A DNA stretch of 64,000 nt from Armillaria gallica (Eukaryota > Basidiomycota > Agaricomycetes > Agaricales > Physalacriaceae): the NCBI GenBank assembly GCA_037576215.1, contig JBANDB010000001.1, positions 4,960,001-5,024,000 of the forward strand, in the 5' to 3' direction. Below, one piece after another: positions 54,676-64,000 of this stretch. The translations under genes and the position numbers were made by a program. How positions within the stretch are numbered: position 1 is the first letter of the stretch; every line of letters starts with the position of its first letter. The notes beneath the pieces were generated by a model, which ran no database searches, was not told the DNA's origin, and saw only the letters and a program-made list of their open reading frames with translations.

Positions 54676-56391
54676 TGTTGACGAGGCTGGTGACGGGCAC
54701 CCATGAAACTGAGCGCGGCCTAGCGTGAACACACACCAAACTCAACTCAACCCCACTAAACACACACACACACACAATCTCCTTAAGTGTGGAGGGGAGC
54801 AAGGATTTTAATTCCACTTGCGTGCCAACAGTATCCAAATTTCTCTTAGTGAACTCGCTAGAACGATACGCGCAACAACGTAGTATTTTCAAGCTAGTCT
54901 CAAATTCTCTAGCTCTTCAGAGCTTTTTACAAGAGAGCACGGTGAACCATGCAACCCTCGAGGCAAAATATATTTCAATAGTCGGAACACACGGATGCGT
55001 AGATCCACAAGTTGACCAAGTTCGGTCAGTGAGCTCGCTAAATACGACTCGCCGCTAGATCTAATCCGCATGCGACGCCGCCTTTCTCTTAGTGGCTAAA
55101 CCTGACTCCCAAACTCATCATGATGGAGGCCCTCAGCACTCCCACTCAAGTCTTAATTACTTTCAGAACCGTCCCCACAAGTCCTCACACACAGTGCACT
55201 CGCCCTAACAACGGTGCCGCGAGGTCCAACTGTGCACACCTGTCACACTTCATGCAACTGCTAGAACAGCTCAAGCTGGCTGATTCCCTTGCAACTACTT
55301 CTAGACCTACATGGAGGCCGACACAACACAAATTCTCTTTTTACACTGAACCAGAAAAGGAACAGAGCTTTTCTCTCAGATTTATCTCAGCAAACTCTCA
55401 AGATGGGCGCAGCGTCACTGCCCCGAATCTCCTTCTTATCTCAAGTAAACCGAAGTTTTTATCCAAAATGTTTCTCTTGTTCTATTTCTCTGTGAGCTCG
55501 CTAAACTTGCATTCTAGCCGATGCTTGAAGCTACTAACTCTTATGTGTCGCAACAAGTCCAGATCCAAACTGAAACTTTATTACTGTACGTGGGGGGTAG
55601 GTATCTTGTTTTACTACATGAAATTCTACCTACTTATACTATGGGGAATTGATTATTACAAATGGTCTTTTAGTAATTTACTTCCTTTGTTGGCCGATAC
55701 TTCTTCGTCCGAACGGGCGCAACGCTCTTGGCAGAGCGCCGCTTGGGCCTTCTTTTAGTATCCTCAAAGGGCTAAGCGATGTCGATGTTGTTCGCCCTAG
55801 CAGCAGAGTAGCTCACTGACTTGTACTCAATGGCTGCTTAATCCTCGATCACCAATCACCCCTCATATTCGGCTTTCGGTTCTGCTCCGAAGGTGACAGC
55901 TTCATATTCTAGACTCGGTAACCAAGGAATGCTTCGGATTTCGAGTCCGCTCGCTACTTCCATCGGCCCAAGCCTGTTTCTAGGCCATGCCCGGAGTTCT
56001 CTTGATTACCCCACGTGTGATATCATTTTTCCGGATCTCCAGGGACCATGCATCATAGATTACAGACACGTCGTTATCTAAATTAGCCTCGGCCCGCATA
56101 CAAGCGCATCCCACTCCAGCTGAGTCCTCTATTGCAAACGGTTGAGTTGACAATCTAGCTCGCCCTTCGGCCTTGTTGCCATGCATGCCCGTAAGGTACA
56201 GTGCAACGATGAAGTCCTTATGTTTTAATTCCGTTGCTTCCTTTTTCTGTTATAGAGCTCTCTACCTCGGTGACCTTGCTTCTTTGCATGCTACTTGCAC
56301 TGTCAGCCCGCTCGCGATGCCTCTGCATTGCTAAAGTGTAAGGTATGCCATTTTGCAAAAGTACACCCTTAGGCACGCTGCGGGCGTGACA
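54676..56391 (-). repeat. Unit R copy 2 (best preserved)
   Basis: 1716 bp. On the minus strand it begins TGTCACGCCCGCAGCGTGCC and ends CGTCAACA. CpG-rich, in contrast to copies 1 and 3. It has a TATA-like region (CCATAGTATAAGTAGG) and a short ORF on the minus strand. TG...CA ends and promoter-like sequence suggest a long LTR or a compact non-autonomous LTR element. No TSD found (TAAAC against CTGTG). Confidence 0.65.
55980..56330 (-). pseudogene. Conserved short ORF in unit R copy 2
   Basis: The minus frame from about 56330 reads MQRHRERADSASSMQRSKV, then after one TAA LYLTGMHGNKAEGRA and IYDAWSLEIRKNDIT. Copy 3 (62523-62756 and further) keeps the same peptide with changes (LYLIGMHANKAEEQA, ...YDTWSLEI), and copy 1 keeps it in broken frames. 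Conservation at protein level suggests it was once translated. Family unknown. Confidence 0.45.
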
Positions 56392-57689
56392 CTGTGATTG
56401 AGTGGCTGTGCTCTTTCTTTCATGACTTTTTACTATCACAATGTTCATTCACTCACCCAACAGATCTCTCATAGGAATAAAATAATATACATTTATTGTT
56501 CTACTACTTATGTATATTTTTCAAGTTCATTTTATACATCTGGCAGTTCCAAAAGCCCTGGACAGTGTCAAACCCATCCTTTCTCCTCACATATAAGCCC
56601 TTCAATGAGGCAGCACCATGCATAGCTCCATACTACTGGCAAGATGCATGCTACTATCAGTAATGATAACAATGATGATGACAGCATTCAATGAAGCCTC
56701 TGCTGCTGCTAATACCACCCACATCCCTATTCTGACTAATCAGTTATCCCAACATCAACATCAGGCTCAATCACATTCACATACAAGTGGATAATACATC
56801 AACAATAGAAAATAAACTTAAGATTAGAAATTGGTCACTATCTGTAAGCAGGAGAGGAGGATCAACCAGAAGGGCACCACTGAGTTATGAGAATGAGTGA
56901 AAAGGAATGAGTAGGATGTCAAGAGAAGGATCAGAACCCTGACAGCCAATGATGACCATAGTGAATGTGCTCTTTTAGGCATCAATAGCTAAGTGGAGAG
57001 TGCACCAAATGTGCTCAAAATTATAGCTAAGCAACCACCTGGATGCCCACTGCTTCCCACCTCACTCTGGTCAAATATTGGACTATTTCATCTCACTCAA
57101 GCCATATATTAATCTCAAAGTTGTGCATCTCCTATTTTTTAAATGGAGGAATATGACTATGTAGTCTATTTCTTCTTCCAAGCCCATCATCACCACCTAC
57201 CTGCTCCCCAATCTAATGCCTACTATGTTTGACATATACTATCTGCTACAATTCATTCCATCACACAATGGCCTTGTCAGCCCCATTCTTGACATTGAAT
57301 GATGCACATCCTTTCTTTCTCTAATCATAGAATTATCATCAGCCCTCATTCTCCACTTGTTTTGCATTACACAAGTATAATGGCTCTATTTGCAATCTAA
57401 TAACCACTTATTCTATTGAGCAGGGTTAATACCTCACTGAAAATGTCATGCCCATCATCTCCAGGCTTGTTAATGCTCTTCCACATACTGCAAAACAGCA
57501 GATATTTTTTTTTTCACTTATATTGTTATATTCATCAGCACTAGTATATGCTTTAATCTAATATTTATATATGTCTTCTTAGTCTAATGGTTAAGTCTGT
57601 ATAACTTGGTCCAATTATTATATAGTGCAACTTTTTGAACTAAAATTTTGAATGCTGCCATTGAACATCATCCAGTCCTAACTACACTG
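56392..57689. other. DT1 copy 2 non-coding arm
   Basis: Reverse-complement match to 19071-19830 (56560-57490) and 12225-12416 (57510-57680) of copy 1. Near 57495 it shows the empty site of Gyp3. No gene. Confidence 0.65.
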
Positions 57690-58960
57690 CCCATTGGAAA
57701 CAATATTTTCAAGATGTCAGAAGAATCATATAGCTGGGTAATCCTCCTGACATTTAATGACATGTGACTGATGTCCCTAGGATGTCAGATCCTCAATTGC
57801 AGGAGTCTTGTTGAGGGGACCATTTGAGGACATATCTGAGCTGATCTTTTTGATATATTAAATAGCAATGTCTCAAATAGATATCATATACATCATTTTA
57901 CATTTAATCTGCATATATATCCATGTCTGTCATCTATCCAATATACCTCTTATTTCTCTTATTTATTGGTATTTCACTAAGCTTCTGTCAAACAATCACC
58001 TATTGATTCATTTCCTATGCTAAATACCCATGTACAATAACTATAGGACTCTGAGTCAGCTTATCAAAAGAGCTAAAGTTGAATGAATGTGTTGGCTTTC
58101 AAGCACAGCTTCTCCTGCTCCACCTGGATCTGAATAAGAGCACTCTCGGCAGTGACTTCAACACAGTGTGCTGTTGTAAGCTGCTCATCCAATGCGAAAT
58201 ACAAATTAAGGCATCTCATATGCTATTTGGTGTCTTTTTTGAGGGCAGGCCAGGATTGGTAAGAAAATCAATATGCGAAGAAAGCGAGAGCTGGAGGTAC
58301 CCATAATTAGTAAAGATTTAACAATATCATAGACCTTTACTTTGTCTAAATCACTATCTGACTCAGTTTCTGAACTGTCAGGGTCTACCACTCTCCTAGC
58401 TTTGCACAGAGGCTGCAGTGCATCTTTCATAAGAGCAGCAAGCTCCTTATCATCCAGAGTGCTAGCAGGTGCATCGCTCGCCTAGGAACAATAAGTGGCT
58501 GATGAACAATACAAAAGATGGGGCACATACCTTGCCAACAGTCCCTATTAGCTCTTCCAGCTGACCTTTGAGAACCTCCAATTCTTCTTGTCCTTCCTGT
58601 CTGCCTGGACTGTCTGATCAATCTAAGGTATATTGCTCTGGTTAGATTGTCCCATAAATTGGACGAAAAGCTTGATATCCTGAGTTGGCAAGGTGTTGGG
58701 AAATTGGGTTCTATAAAAGCCAGAAGGTGCAGGGCCATCTTCTTGTGACGTGTTTAAGGTAGAATCATGAGAATGTAACAGCTAATAGAAATTTGACAAA
58801 AGGAAGTCACATTGGGGAAGGTAAACAGAAGATATCTACAGGACATCGTGAAAAATATATCTAAATAACAAGGACATGTCCATGGGATATCCTACCTGAA
58901 ATGTCAATTTACTACTGTTATGATGTGAGGGCAACATCAATAATATACATTGTCACAATG
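57690..58960. mobile_element. Insert in DT1 copy 2, type unknown
   Basis: Copy 1 has only a few bases between the sequences matching 57680 and about 58990, so roughly 1.3 kb was inserted here, or lost from copy 1. No clear TIR or TSD. It contains the gene relic at 58207-58740. Confidence 0.4.
58207..58640 (-). pseudogene. Spliced gene relic with coiled-coil and acidic segments
   Basis: On the minus strand an open frame reads QEELEVLKGQLEELIGTVGK. A GTATGTGCC...TTGTTCCTAG intron of about 50 bp follows, then ELAALMKDALQPLCKARR and an acidic SSETESDSDLDKV tract. The clean splice signals make a real former gene likely. Family not recognised. Confidence 0.4.
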
Positions 58961-59713
58961 TGTCAGTCATGCTATCCTGATTACATCCAACTGAGTTGGT
59001 GGTATAGAGTAGTGCATGAAACCTTCATGTAAGTAAGTAACTGTTTGTTACTGACCCCACTCCAGGAGTTTGCTACAGTAACTTACTATTACTTATCTAT
59101 CATATACACACTCACATAACAAGTGTGCAGATTTTTTTCAGGTTCTGTGTCTTCATGTTTTTAGTCATTTTCTCTATCTGAAGAGTTGGTATATATCTGG
59201 AAATACTGATCATATCTACTTTTATCTTGTACAAGTAATATACATATAATTATAATACTTATCTGATAGTCATATGATTGGTAAGTTACCTCCAAAACAA
59301 TCTTTCCAGCAAGGGGAGGTAACTTACCAATAATAAACCCAAGTGTAATGAAACCTAGGTTTTATATACTACCCTAGTTCCAATGTGTTCAATTCATCTA
59401 ATATTGTGGGTGCATTGTCAGGATCAATGTACTATATCATTCAATCATATTTTTTCTCATGTATTCTATTTTTATGTGGCTATATAATAAGCACTAGAGC
59501 TGGAATATCAGTACCTATGTTTTTGGCCCATATGGCTAGTGGCAGTGGCTGACTAAGCCTTGCTTTATTTTTCTCAATAGGCTTCTGAAGGAATATCAGG
59601 ATTTAAAGCATAATCACCTGTATTGGGTGGCCTTTTAGCAGCAATTGCTACTGTAAATGGTGCCATTTTAACCATAGTTATTATCTATACTATAAGGCTA
59701 GAGATGCATCCAC
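58961..59713. other. DT1 copy 2 right end with internal-deletion scar
   Basis: 58990-59490 matches the reverse complement of 11690-12180, and 59490-59713 that of 7902-8178. The joint lies at about 59480-59490 (TGGCTATATAATAAGCACTAGAGC). In copy 1 both sides of the missing 3510 bp carry TGTATAG (8179-8185 and 11689-11695). Confidence 0.75.
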
Positions 59714-60065
59714 CTATGTGAAAATCTACTCTACTTATACTACAGGGTTTTATTGTTACAAACAGTTTATTAGTAAGTTAAATCATTATTAGCTAATAAT
59801 TCCTCATCTGAACTGTTACAGCATTCTTGGCAGAGTGCTGCTTGCTTCTCTTTTAGTAGTCTCAAAGGACTAAGTGATGCCAATGTTACTCATCCTAGCA
59901 GCAGAATAGTCTGCAAGCTTGCACTCAATAGCTGCTTAATCTTCAATCACTAATTATACTTCATATTCAACTTTCAGGTCTGCTCTAGAGGTGACAGTAT
60001 CATATTCTAGACTTAGCAACCAAGGAAAGCTTCAGACTTCAAATCCACTTGCTACTTCTGCCAGC
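59714..60065 (-). repeat. Unit R copy 3, part 1
   Basis: Matches 55600-55970 of copy 2 (GCAGAGTGCTGCTTG, CCTAGCAGCAGA). Truncated at its left by DT1 copy 2 and interrupted at about 60065. Confidence 0.65.
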
Positions 60066-61158
60066 TAAAACTCATACTACAAAAAATGTGCATTAGTTAA
60101 AATGCCTGTGTAACCATCAAAAGTGAATATTAGGTCCTTGTCAGCACTACAATCATATGTAAACCAAATATAAGTACCTGTCTTCCTTGCTGAGCATGTA
60201 CCTCTTTATAACATATCTCAACTTTGTAATAAGCTCATTGTAAGGACACTGAATGAACCTTGTAATTGTGGTAATTAATAATAGCTTATAACCAAAACCC
60301 AGACTGATAGTCATTGCATGTAATTCTAGTTCTTCCAGACTCTTACAGATCATAGCAATCAAGTGCATAGCTGGTCCAGCCTTCTAGATCTCAATAACCT
60401 GCTAAATGATATATTGAAAACATTAACAATTTAATTAATATTACTCAAACAATATATTAAGAAGTAACAGATCAGTGTCATGAACAAGACCTGTATATAC
60501 CACATCTAAACAGAATGTCAACTTGTCTTTGACTAAGCTCCACAGCGCTGAAAGGTCACCCAAGTCAGTAATGATCTGAAAGGATATCAAATTACAACAG
60601 CTCCAACAGTCACTACATCAATAATGGTGATATCCAACTTGTCTAGTTACTCAGGTGCTGAAGAGATAATTGCGTCACCTAGCATTGATTAGATGGTGTG
60701 TAACATATTTAAAGATTATCAATGACTCACATGCCAATCCATATAGCTTGGTCTCAACAAGCTTGACCAATGACCTTGGTATTGCAAGGCTCAGAACTTG
60801 AATGTCATAGGCTCTAGGTCACAAAGCTGAGATTGAAGCTGGTCAGTTCAGTGAGAAATCACAGTGGGTTGGTGAGTATGTCCTTGCTATTGCTATGTCA
60901 GTGCTCAACCACTGCAAATCAAATGTTAGCTCACCTTTTTATTCAATCATCATCTTGTTAATCCTATGCTAGTCCATGAGTATCACACTCCACTGAAAGT
61001 TAGAAATGCTCACCAAGAGATGTAGAAGCCACACTATACCACTCCCTGTTCCTGCCTGGCCTCTAACACACATGGAGACAATGATAATCATACTCAGTGG
61101 TGGGAGCACTGCAGCTTGCAAGACTAGAAACAATGAAACAACAATATAAATATAAACA
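60066..61158. other. Insert in unit R copy 3, unassigned (left part)
   Basis: No gene or terminal repeat confirmed. Bases near 60100 (TGTAACCATC) recur inverted near 62300, a weak TIR hint for an insert of about 2.3 kb running to 62411. Confidence 0.3.
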
Positions 61159-61401
61159 CACTGCATGGAGAATCCAATATTTTGGCTTAAAATATTGAAT
61201 TCTATGATTATTTATTTTTTTAATATACTGGACTGAAATATTGAGATAATATTTTTAATATATTTGTGATATTTAAGAAAGTTCCAATATTTTTTCAATA
61301 AACAAGAATATTCAAATAATATTTCAGCATAGAAGTTGGAAAAAATAAATAGTTATAGAATTCAATATTTTAAGCTAAAATATTAGATTCTCCATTCAGT
61401 G
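61159..61401. mobile_element. CACTA-type MITE, copy 2
   Basis: 243 bp, same TIR as copy 1 (CACTGCATGGAGAATCC), TSD ACA at 61156-61158 and 61402-61404. Confidence 0.85.
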
Positions 61402-62411
61402 ACAGATGCTGCAGACATTGAAATAGAGCATATATAACCACCTTGCAAGTCAGTTGCCATCCTTAACATCATATCTGTAAGTGCTGTTGTTCACTTTGAT
61501 AGTAAAAGTGAAGTAATAATAGTAGGACAAAGTGTTGAATAGAAAGCAAAAAAGCACATTTAATAGTGTAAAAAGGCCATGGTGATAGTGTATATGCAGC
61601 TGGAGGAGACAAGATAGTGGTAGAAGAGAAAGAAGTATTGATCAGGTCACCAGCAGCTGGCCAGCCAGTACACATGGCTGGACTTGAGCTTATTTTGCAT
61701 TAGCATATTGGCCACAAACTGTTAGTTTCAATAAAGCTATGAAGTTCTCCAAAGATGACATATTGGATATGGTAAGCAGAAGTAGGGTTGCAGTGCATGT
61801 TGCCATTTAATTTTGCTCAATCTCGCTGCATGAAAGTCTGTGTGATTTTGCTCAAACTGGCTCAATGAAATTTTCACCAGAGCTTATGAGCACTTATGCA
61901 TTATACATCACCTGCACATGTCTTAACTTCAAACATGACATACATGATCTTAGTTGCTGTGTCTAAATTGCCAAACTTCATTTGGATAATATGAGCCCAT
62001 ACATTCTGAGATAAACCCTGGTTATAGGTGTGTACACAAAGCTATAGACAGAAATTGAACACAGAAATATTAAAAGAGGAGTTGAGGATGTGATAGATAC
62101 ATGTAGGAAAATGAGAGATCCTAGAAAGAATTGGAGCAAGGCCATTGCAAGCAAGAGATGTATATGCTATTTATAGTGCATCTATGCACTTTTGAAGCCA
62201 ACATGTGTAGACATGCAACTTGTACCAGCCTATAATGACAAATCTGGTAGAATAATATTACATACCAGAGCAAGTGATGTATATTCATATCAAGATGGTT
62301 ACAAGAACTTGTAATTTATTATAATAAAAACTGATCTTTTTAAGCAGTTGCAAATCAGCTAAGTGATTACCTTGCATGGGAAGCAATTGATATTTTTTAT
62401 AATGCATTTTA
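61402..62411. other. Insert in unit R copy 3, unassigned (right part)
   Basis: No gene recognised. Open frames are short and lack motifs. Confidence 0.3.
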
Positions 62412-62805
62412 AGCCATGCCTAGGGTTTTCTTGATTATCTCTCATGTGATATTATTTCTCTGGATCTCCAGGGACCATGTGTCATAGATTACAGACATAT
62501 ATTTATCTAAATTAGTCTCAGCCTATATACAAGCACATTCCACAAAGGCTGCATCTTCTAATGCAAACAGATTATTTTGCAAGCTAGCTTGCTCTTCAGC
62601 CTTATTGGCATGCATGCCTATAAGGTACAGTGCAGTGACAAAGTTCTTATGTTTTAATTCTGCTGCTTCTTTTTCTATTATAGAGCTTGCTGCCTTCATG
62701 ATCTTGCTTCTTTGTGTGCCACTTGTACCACCAGCCTGCTTACTATGCTCCTGCATTGTTAAAATTTTTGTAAAATTACACCTCTAAACATGCTGTGGGC
62801 ATGAC
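62412..62805 (-). repeat. Unit R copy 3, part 2
   Basis: Matches 55980-56391 of copy 2, ending TGGGCATGACA (TGTCATGCCC on the minus strand). It holds the conserved short ORF at 62523-62756. Confidence 0.7.
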
Positions 62806-63567
62806 AGTGTTATGGCTGTAGCAAATGATACCTTGTTCATTGGAAAGGTTATAATAGTAGCCACAACACTTGATTATCTGGACTAGAACTGAAAGACAAC
62901 ATTGTGCTTGACTAATGAGAGTTGCATTTGGATGATCTGGCTGAGGACTAGGGTATGGCTATTTTCCCACCAGGTTTTTAATGTCTTCTTATTGATGTTG
63001 ACCATATTTTTTTTTTTCTTCTAAACTTTCTTTTTATACTGCTCCCTGATTTTCTTCCAAAAGCAGAGAAAGTGCAAGTGTAGTGCTTACTGTATACTGA
63101 TTATAACTAACTAATACTAATTAATCTTATCTACTTAGATTATACAGACATATATATATAGTTATCCCAACATTTGAGACCCTACCTTTTGCTACCATAC
63201 TTCCATCTTCCATTCTTCTTTTTTCCCTTCTTTTGCTAGTGTTTTTATTTACTATTTCAATTGACACACATTGATCTCATTACTTTCTGTTTCATTCTGA
63301 GTGTGATATTCTTAACTAAAACATACTTTCAAGAGTATATATATTATATTTATATTAGAACAAGCTTGGTATATGTGTACTATAACTTGAAGAACAGAGA
63401 ATGAGTATGAATTGAGCAAATGATGATTTCAGTAATACATTCCTATAATCTATATATTTTCATATAAATTTGGCTACTATTATATTAAAAATTACAGTGG
63501 CAGTTGAACAGATCTTGAATTTTATCATATAATCTTTCAGATATGTAATGTTTATACAATACTCTAA
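62806..63567. other. AT-rich, no gene recognised
   Basis: Nothing identified on either strand. Confidence 0.4.
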
Positions 63568-63830
63568 CATTGCATGGAGAATCTAATATTTTAGTCTCAG
63601 ATATTGAATTCTATAACTATTTATTTTTTTAATATATTATAGCAGAATACTGAAATAATATTTTTGATATATTTGCAATATTTGTGAAATTTCCAATATT
63701 TTTTCAATAAACAAGAATATTAAAATAATATTTGAAATAATAGTTTGATATTCAAGCTTATATGTTGGCAAAAATAAATAATTATAGAATCTAATATTTT
63801 AAGCTGAAATATTGAATTCTCCATGCAGTG
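63568..63830. mobile_element. CACTA-type MITE, copy 3
   Basis: 263 bp, left TIR CATTGCATGGAGAATCT (one change from CACTG), right end CCATGCAGTG, TSD TAA at 63565-63567 and 63831-63833. Confidence 0.85.
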
Positions 63831-64000
63831 TAATGAGTTTTCTCAGCAGTGTTACTATATATATTGCTTACTCATTTGGTTGTAAATCAGCAAATAATCA
63901 TTCTATATCTAAATAATATATAATATGTTACAAGTTAAATAAATATCTTTTAAACTGAATCTTTATACAGCATCAGCATCTGATAATGCTATATTTTCAA
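63831..64000. other. AT-rich window end
   Basis: No feature recognised. Confidence 0.4.

Larger units (their letters stand above)
48005..59713 (+). mobile_element. DT1 copy 2: deletion derivative, heavily invaded
   Basis: The left end (TGTAAGTTTAGCCCTACAGG near 48015) matches the reverse complement of DT1 copy 1's right end. The right end (59500-59713) matches the reverse complement of copy 1's left end. Collinear blocks continue throughout. It lacks the transposase-like gene: sequence equivalent to 8179-11688 of copy 1 is missing. Inserted in it are the Helitron (48193-53647), unit R copy 2 (54676-56391) and an unassigned insert (about 57690-58960). Boundaries approximate. Confidence 0.75.

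Noticed and set aside
55120..55758. 212-codon plus-strand ORF
   Set aside because: It lies antisense in unit R copy 2, has skewed Ser/Leu composition, and is not kept in copies 1 or 3.
1..64000. CRISPR array, rRNA, riboswitch, bacterial operon
   Set aside because: No regularly spaced repeats with unique spacers and no rRNA-like block. The DNA is clearly fungal TE sequence.

Overview
The window is transposable-element (TE) DNA from a filamentous fungus, most likely an Agaricomycete (Basidiomycota). The signs are Ty3/gypsy Gag-Pol types typical of Agaricomycete genomes, a fungal RepHel Helitron, an Ngaro-type tyrosine-recombinase retroelement, introns of about 50-60 bp, and strong loss of CpG to TpG/CpA. 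I see no intact host gene, rRNA, bona fide tRNA or CRISPR array. Family calls rest on motifs read by eye, without database searches.

Layout. At 1-1352 lies a small two-exon gene fragment, cut by a repeat I call unit R (1353-4285). Unit R itself carries a 1.7-kb transposon with 4-bp target-site duplications (TSDs; family F4, copy a). At 4444-5487 is a short TIR element. From 5.5 to 41.3 kb is a nest up to four insertions deep. An old Gag-like gene (halves at 5.5-6.6 and 38.9-41.3 kb) is split by Ty3 element Gyp1 (6634-38881, minus strand). Gyp1 is split in its integrase by a TIR transposon (DT1, about 7902-21430), in gag by F4 copy b (24502-26090), and in its leader by Ty3 element Gyp2 (27930-38193). 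DT1 is split by Ty3 element Gyp3 (12421-19065). Gyp2's integrase is split by F4 copy c (35269-36977). A non-autonomous hAT element (38990-40014) sits in the old Gag-like gene.

From 41.8 to 47.9 kb is an Ngaro-like element with split direct repeats, broken by two CACTA-type MITEs. From about 48.0 to 59.7 kb is a second DT1 copy. It lacks the transposase-like gene and is invaded by a 5.45-kb Helitron (48193-53647) and by unit R copy 2 (54676-56391). From 59.7 to 64.0 kb come unit R copy 3, broken by a 2.3-kb insertion, two more MITEs and AT-rich DNA.

Reading the elements together. The two DT1 copies act as paralogous empty sites for each other. They place the Gyp3 and Helitron insertions to the base or close to it, and show that copy 2 arose by a 3.5-kb deletion of the transposase-like gene. 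Most inactivating changes (premature TGA at Arg codons, catalytic Asp to Asn, LTR differences) fit CpG to TpG/CpA transition, the expected mark of cytosine-methylation silencing. The best candidate for something little described is DT1: a large TIR transposon whose only gene encodes a coiled-coil protein with a GDGTTHKN motif that I cannot place in a named transposase superfamily.
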